Origin: Clostridia bacterium
GTDB lineage: Bacteria; Bacillota_A; Clostridia; Oscillospirales; CAG-272
NCBI GenBank assembly: GCA_017630995.1
Contig: JAGBUD010000147.1
Coordinates: forward strand, 1-8,217
Reading direction: 5' to 3'
DNA length: 8,217 nt
Shown here: piece after piece, positions 6,883 through 8,217 of the stretch
Layout: each line of letters opens with the position of its first letter
Position numbering within the stretch: the first letter of the stretch is position 1
Notes under the pieces: model-generated
What the model saw: only the letters and a program-made list of their open reading frames with translations
What the model was told of the DNA's origin: nothing
The model's database searches: none
Made by a program: the position numbers and the translations under genes

Positions 6883-6915
6883 GGGTAGCTCGATTTAGGT
6901 TGAGCTACCCCTTTT
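6883..6915 (+). terminator. Terminator hairpin between aldolase gene and pseudouridine synthase gene
   Basis: GGGTAGCTC (6883-6891) pairs exactly with GAGCTACCC (6902-6910). Three further pairs, two of them G-U wobbles, close the loop to TTAG. A short CTTTT follows. The stem is GC-rich but the U-run is short, so termination may be partial. It ends only 16 nt before the ATG of the next gene. Confidence 0.75.
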
Positions 6916-6931
6916 GAATGAAGGGCAAAAT

Positions 6932-7639
6932 ATGCGACTTGATAAATTTCTTTCCGAAATGGGAATATCAACGCGAAAAGAAACGGCGTTGGCTGCCAAA
7001 AAGGGACTTATTATTGTAAACGGTGAGCCTATGAAGGACGCTTCGAAGCACATAGACCCCGAAACCGCAAGAGTTGTTTATATGGGCAGAGAAATTTCTT
7101 ACAGCAAATATACGTACGTTATGCTTAATAAGCCCGAGGGATACGTCAGCGCAACCGAGGACAGAAATCTTCCCGTTGTTACCGAGCTTCTATCCGACGA
7201 GCTTCAGCGAATGGAGCTTTTTCCTGTGGGAAGACTCGACAGAGATACCGTCGGACTTATGATATTAACCAATAACGGCAAGCTTGCGCACCGTCTTCTT
7301 TCGCCGAAGCGCCACGTTGAAAAGGAATATTATTTTAAGTGCGCGGAGCCGCTTATCGCCGGTGCAGAGGAAAGATTTAAAAATAACATCGTGCTTGCCG
7401 ACGGATATGAGTGCAAAAGCGCAGTTCTTATTCCCGACGAGGATAGGCTTGGCGGAAAAATAATCTTAACAGAGGGAAAATATCATCAAATAAAAAGAAT
7501 GATAGCCTCGCTTGAAAATAAGGTTGTCTACCTTGAACGAATAAGATTTTCGGATATAATGCTTGATAGCTCGCTTTCTAGGGGCGAATGGCGTTACCTC
7601 ACAGACGAGGAGAAGAATATCATAGAATCTTGGGGATAA
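6932..7639 (+). CDS. RsuA/RluB/RluE/RluF-family rRNA pseudouridine synthase
   Basis: This 235-residue protein has the two-domain layout of small-subunit or large-subunit rRNA pseudouridine synthases. An N-terminal S4 RNA-binding domain covers residues 1-48 (MRLDKFLSEMGISTRKE, then KKGLIIVNGE). The catalytic domain carries YVMLNKPEGYVSATED and LFPVGRLDRDT, where D103 is the catalytic Asp that attacks the target uridine, followed by LTNNGKLAHRLLSPKRHVEKEY and the C-terminal EGKYHQIKRM motif. The length and the LSPKRHVEKEY segment favour the RsuA-like branch (16S rRNA), but RluB-like enzymes are close, so no symbol is given. A TTG at 6914 is in frame, but the ATG at 6932 has AAGGG 6 nt upstream and begins the S4 domain exactly. 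One small oddity is V107 in DTVGL, where most relatives have E or T. It has no clear promoter of its own. Confidence 0.9.
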   Translation: MRLDKFLSEMGISTRKETALAAKKGLIIVNGEPMKDASKHIDPETARVVYMGREISYSKYTYVMLNKPEGYVSATEDRNLPVVTELLSDELQRMELFPVGRLDRDTVGLMILTNNGKLAHRLLSPKRHVEKEYYFKCAEPLIAGAEERFKNNIVLADGYECKSAVLIPDEDRLGGKIILTEGKYHQIKRMIASLENKVVYLERIRFSDIMLDSSLSRGEWRYLTDEEKNIIESWG

Positions 7640-7667
7640 AAAACAAGCTTGATTTTGCGTTTTTCTA

Positions 7668-7696
7668 TTTACAAATCGCAAGAAATGTGGTAAAAT
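7668..7696 (+). promoter_or_regulatory. Sigma-70-type promoter for tex
   Basis: TTTACA (7668-7673), a 17-bp spacer and TAAAAT (7691-7696) match the consensus at five of six bases in each box. The predicted start near 7703 leaves a leader of about 46 nt before the tex ATG. The rest of the 109-bp gap holds no gene and no convincing terminator for the preceding gene. Confidence 0.75.
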
Positions 7697-7748
7697 TGAA
7701 AAGGCCTGAATTTTCGGGAAACTGATGTAGGAAAATATTGGAGCGAAA

Positions 7749-8217
7749 ATGGATATTGTAAAAACTTTAGCTGAAGAATTTAATATCAAAGAGGAGCAGG
7801 TAACGAATACCGTGGCTCTTATTGATGAGGGAAACACGATTCCCTTTATATCGAGATACCGTAAGGAAGTAACGGGAAGCCTTGACGACGCAACGCTTCG
7901 AGATCTTTTTGACAGACTTCAATATCTGCGCAAGCTTGAGGAGCGCAGATGCGAGATTTCATCTCTTATAGAAGCGCAGGAAAAGCTCACCCCCGAAATA
8001 ACCTTTGCGCTTAACAATGCAAAAACGCTTGTTGAGCTTGAGGATATATACCGTCCCTTTAAGCCCAAGAGAACGACCAGAGCGTCTATTGCAAGAGCAA
8101 AGGGACTCGAGCCGCTCGCAAATTACATTATGGAGCAAAGAGATGCGTACGACGTTGCTATCGACGTTTATGCAGAAGAATTCATTTGTCTTGAAGAGGG
8201 AAAAGAGGTTCCTGACG
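7749..8217 (+). CDS. tex: Tex-family RNA-binding protein, N-terminal 156 residues (3' end outside window)
   Basis: The frame is open from ATG at 7749 to the window edge, with GGAG 5 nt before the ATG. The translation begins MDIVKTLAEEFNIKEEQV and shows the Tex N-terminal signature: GNTIPFISRYRKEVTGSLDD, LRDLFDRLQYLRKLEERR, then LVELEDIYRPFKPKRTTRA and AKGLEPLA. Tex is a cytosolic protein of usually more than 700 residues with YqgF-like, helix-hairpin-helix and S1 domains; those parts lie beyond the edge. It is a widely conserved nucleic-acid-binding factor linked to transcription, and its exact job is not settled. It has its own promoter, so it need not share a transcript with the pseudouridine synthase gene. 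Nothing in the visible part is truncated or unusual. Confidence 0.92.
   Translation, partial: MDIVKTLAEEFNIKEEQVTNTVALIDEGNTIPFISRYRKEVTGSLDDATLRDLFDRLQYLRKLEERRCEISSLIEAQEKLTPEITFALNNAKTLVELEDIYRPFKPKRTTRASIARAKGLEPLANYIMEQRDAYDVAIDVYAEEFICLEEGKEVPD

Noticed and set aside
6540..6971. A 143-codon minus-strand open frame over the end of the aldolase-VOC gene and the start of the pseudouridine synthase gene
   Set aside because: It is antisense to two real genes and a terminator, and its residue pattern shows no known family.
7652..7682. TTGCG...CGCAA inverted repeat after the pseudouridine synthase gene as a terminator
   Set aside because: The stem is five base pairs with a loop of about 17 nt and overlaps the tex promoter; there is no following U-run.

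Overview
The window looks like chromosomal DNA of a low-to-moderate GC Firmicute, most likely a gut-type clostridium. The support is strong Shine-Dalgarno sites, a perfect SigA-type promoter, AddB-type rather than RecBC-type recombination machinery, and an aldolase-VOC fusion that I recall from clostridial relatives. No species can be named from the sequence alone. There are seven protein genes, two of them cut by the window edges. I see no RNA genes, insertion sequences, CRISPR arrays or phage genes.

Left part, 1-5773. The C-terminal end of an M20-family amidohydrolase (+) runs to 294. It meets a three-gene minus-strand group tail to tail across a bidirectional terminator (305-334). Read in its own direction, the minus group starts from a consensus promoter (TTGACA, 17 bp, TATAAT; 5773-5745) with an 18-bp inverted repeat over the predicted transcription start. 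It then encodes a small winged-helix regulator with a shrunken receiver-like N-terminus (5703-5137), an AddB-type nuclease subunit whose start overlaps the regulator's stop by 8 nt (5144-1842), and a GPH/MelB-type sugar:cation symporter (1775-378). No addA partner is visible.

Right part, 5774-8217. The 195-bp divergent intergenic region also carries a plus-strand promoter preceded by two exact 13-bp direct repeats 21 bp apart. This drives a KDPG/KHG aldolase fused to a C-terminal VOC (glyoxalase-fold) domain (5899-6867). Its tenth codon is an in-frame TAG, although everything downstream is intact and carries codon bias typical of a well-expressed gene. A terminator hairpin follows, then an RsuA/RluB-family rRNA pseudouridine synthase (6932-7639), and finally the N-terminal part of the Tex protein (from 7749) behind its own good promoter.

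Functional picture. The aldolase (sugar-acid catabolism) and the GPH symporter suggest use of hexuronates or related sugars, but they are not in one operon. The pseudouridine synthase and Tex are housekeeping RNA and translation genes. The points most worth checking are the amber codon in the aldolase gene, the repeat-based control region in front of it, and the pairing of an atypical receiver/winged-helix regulator with addB.
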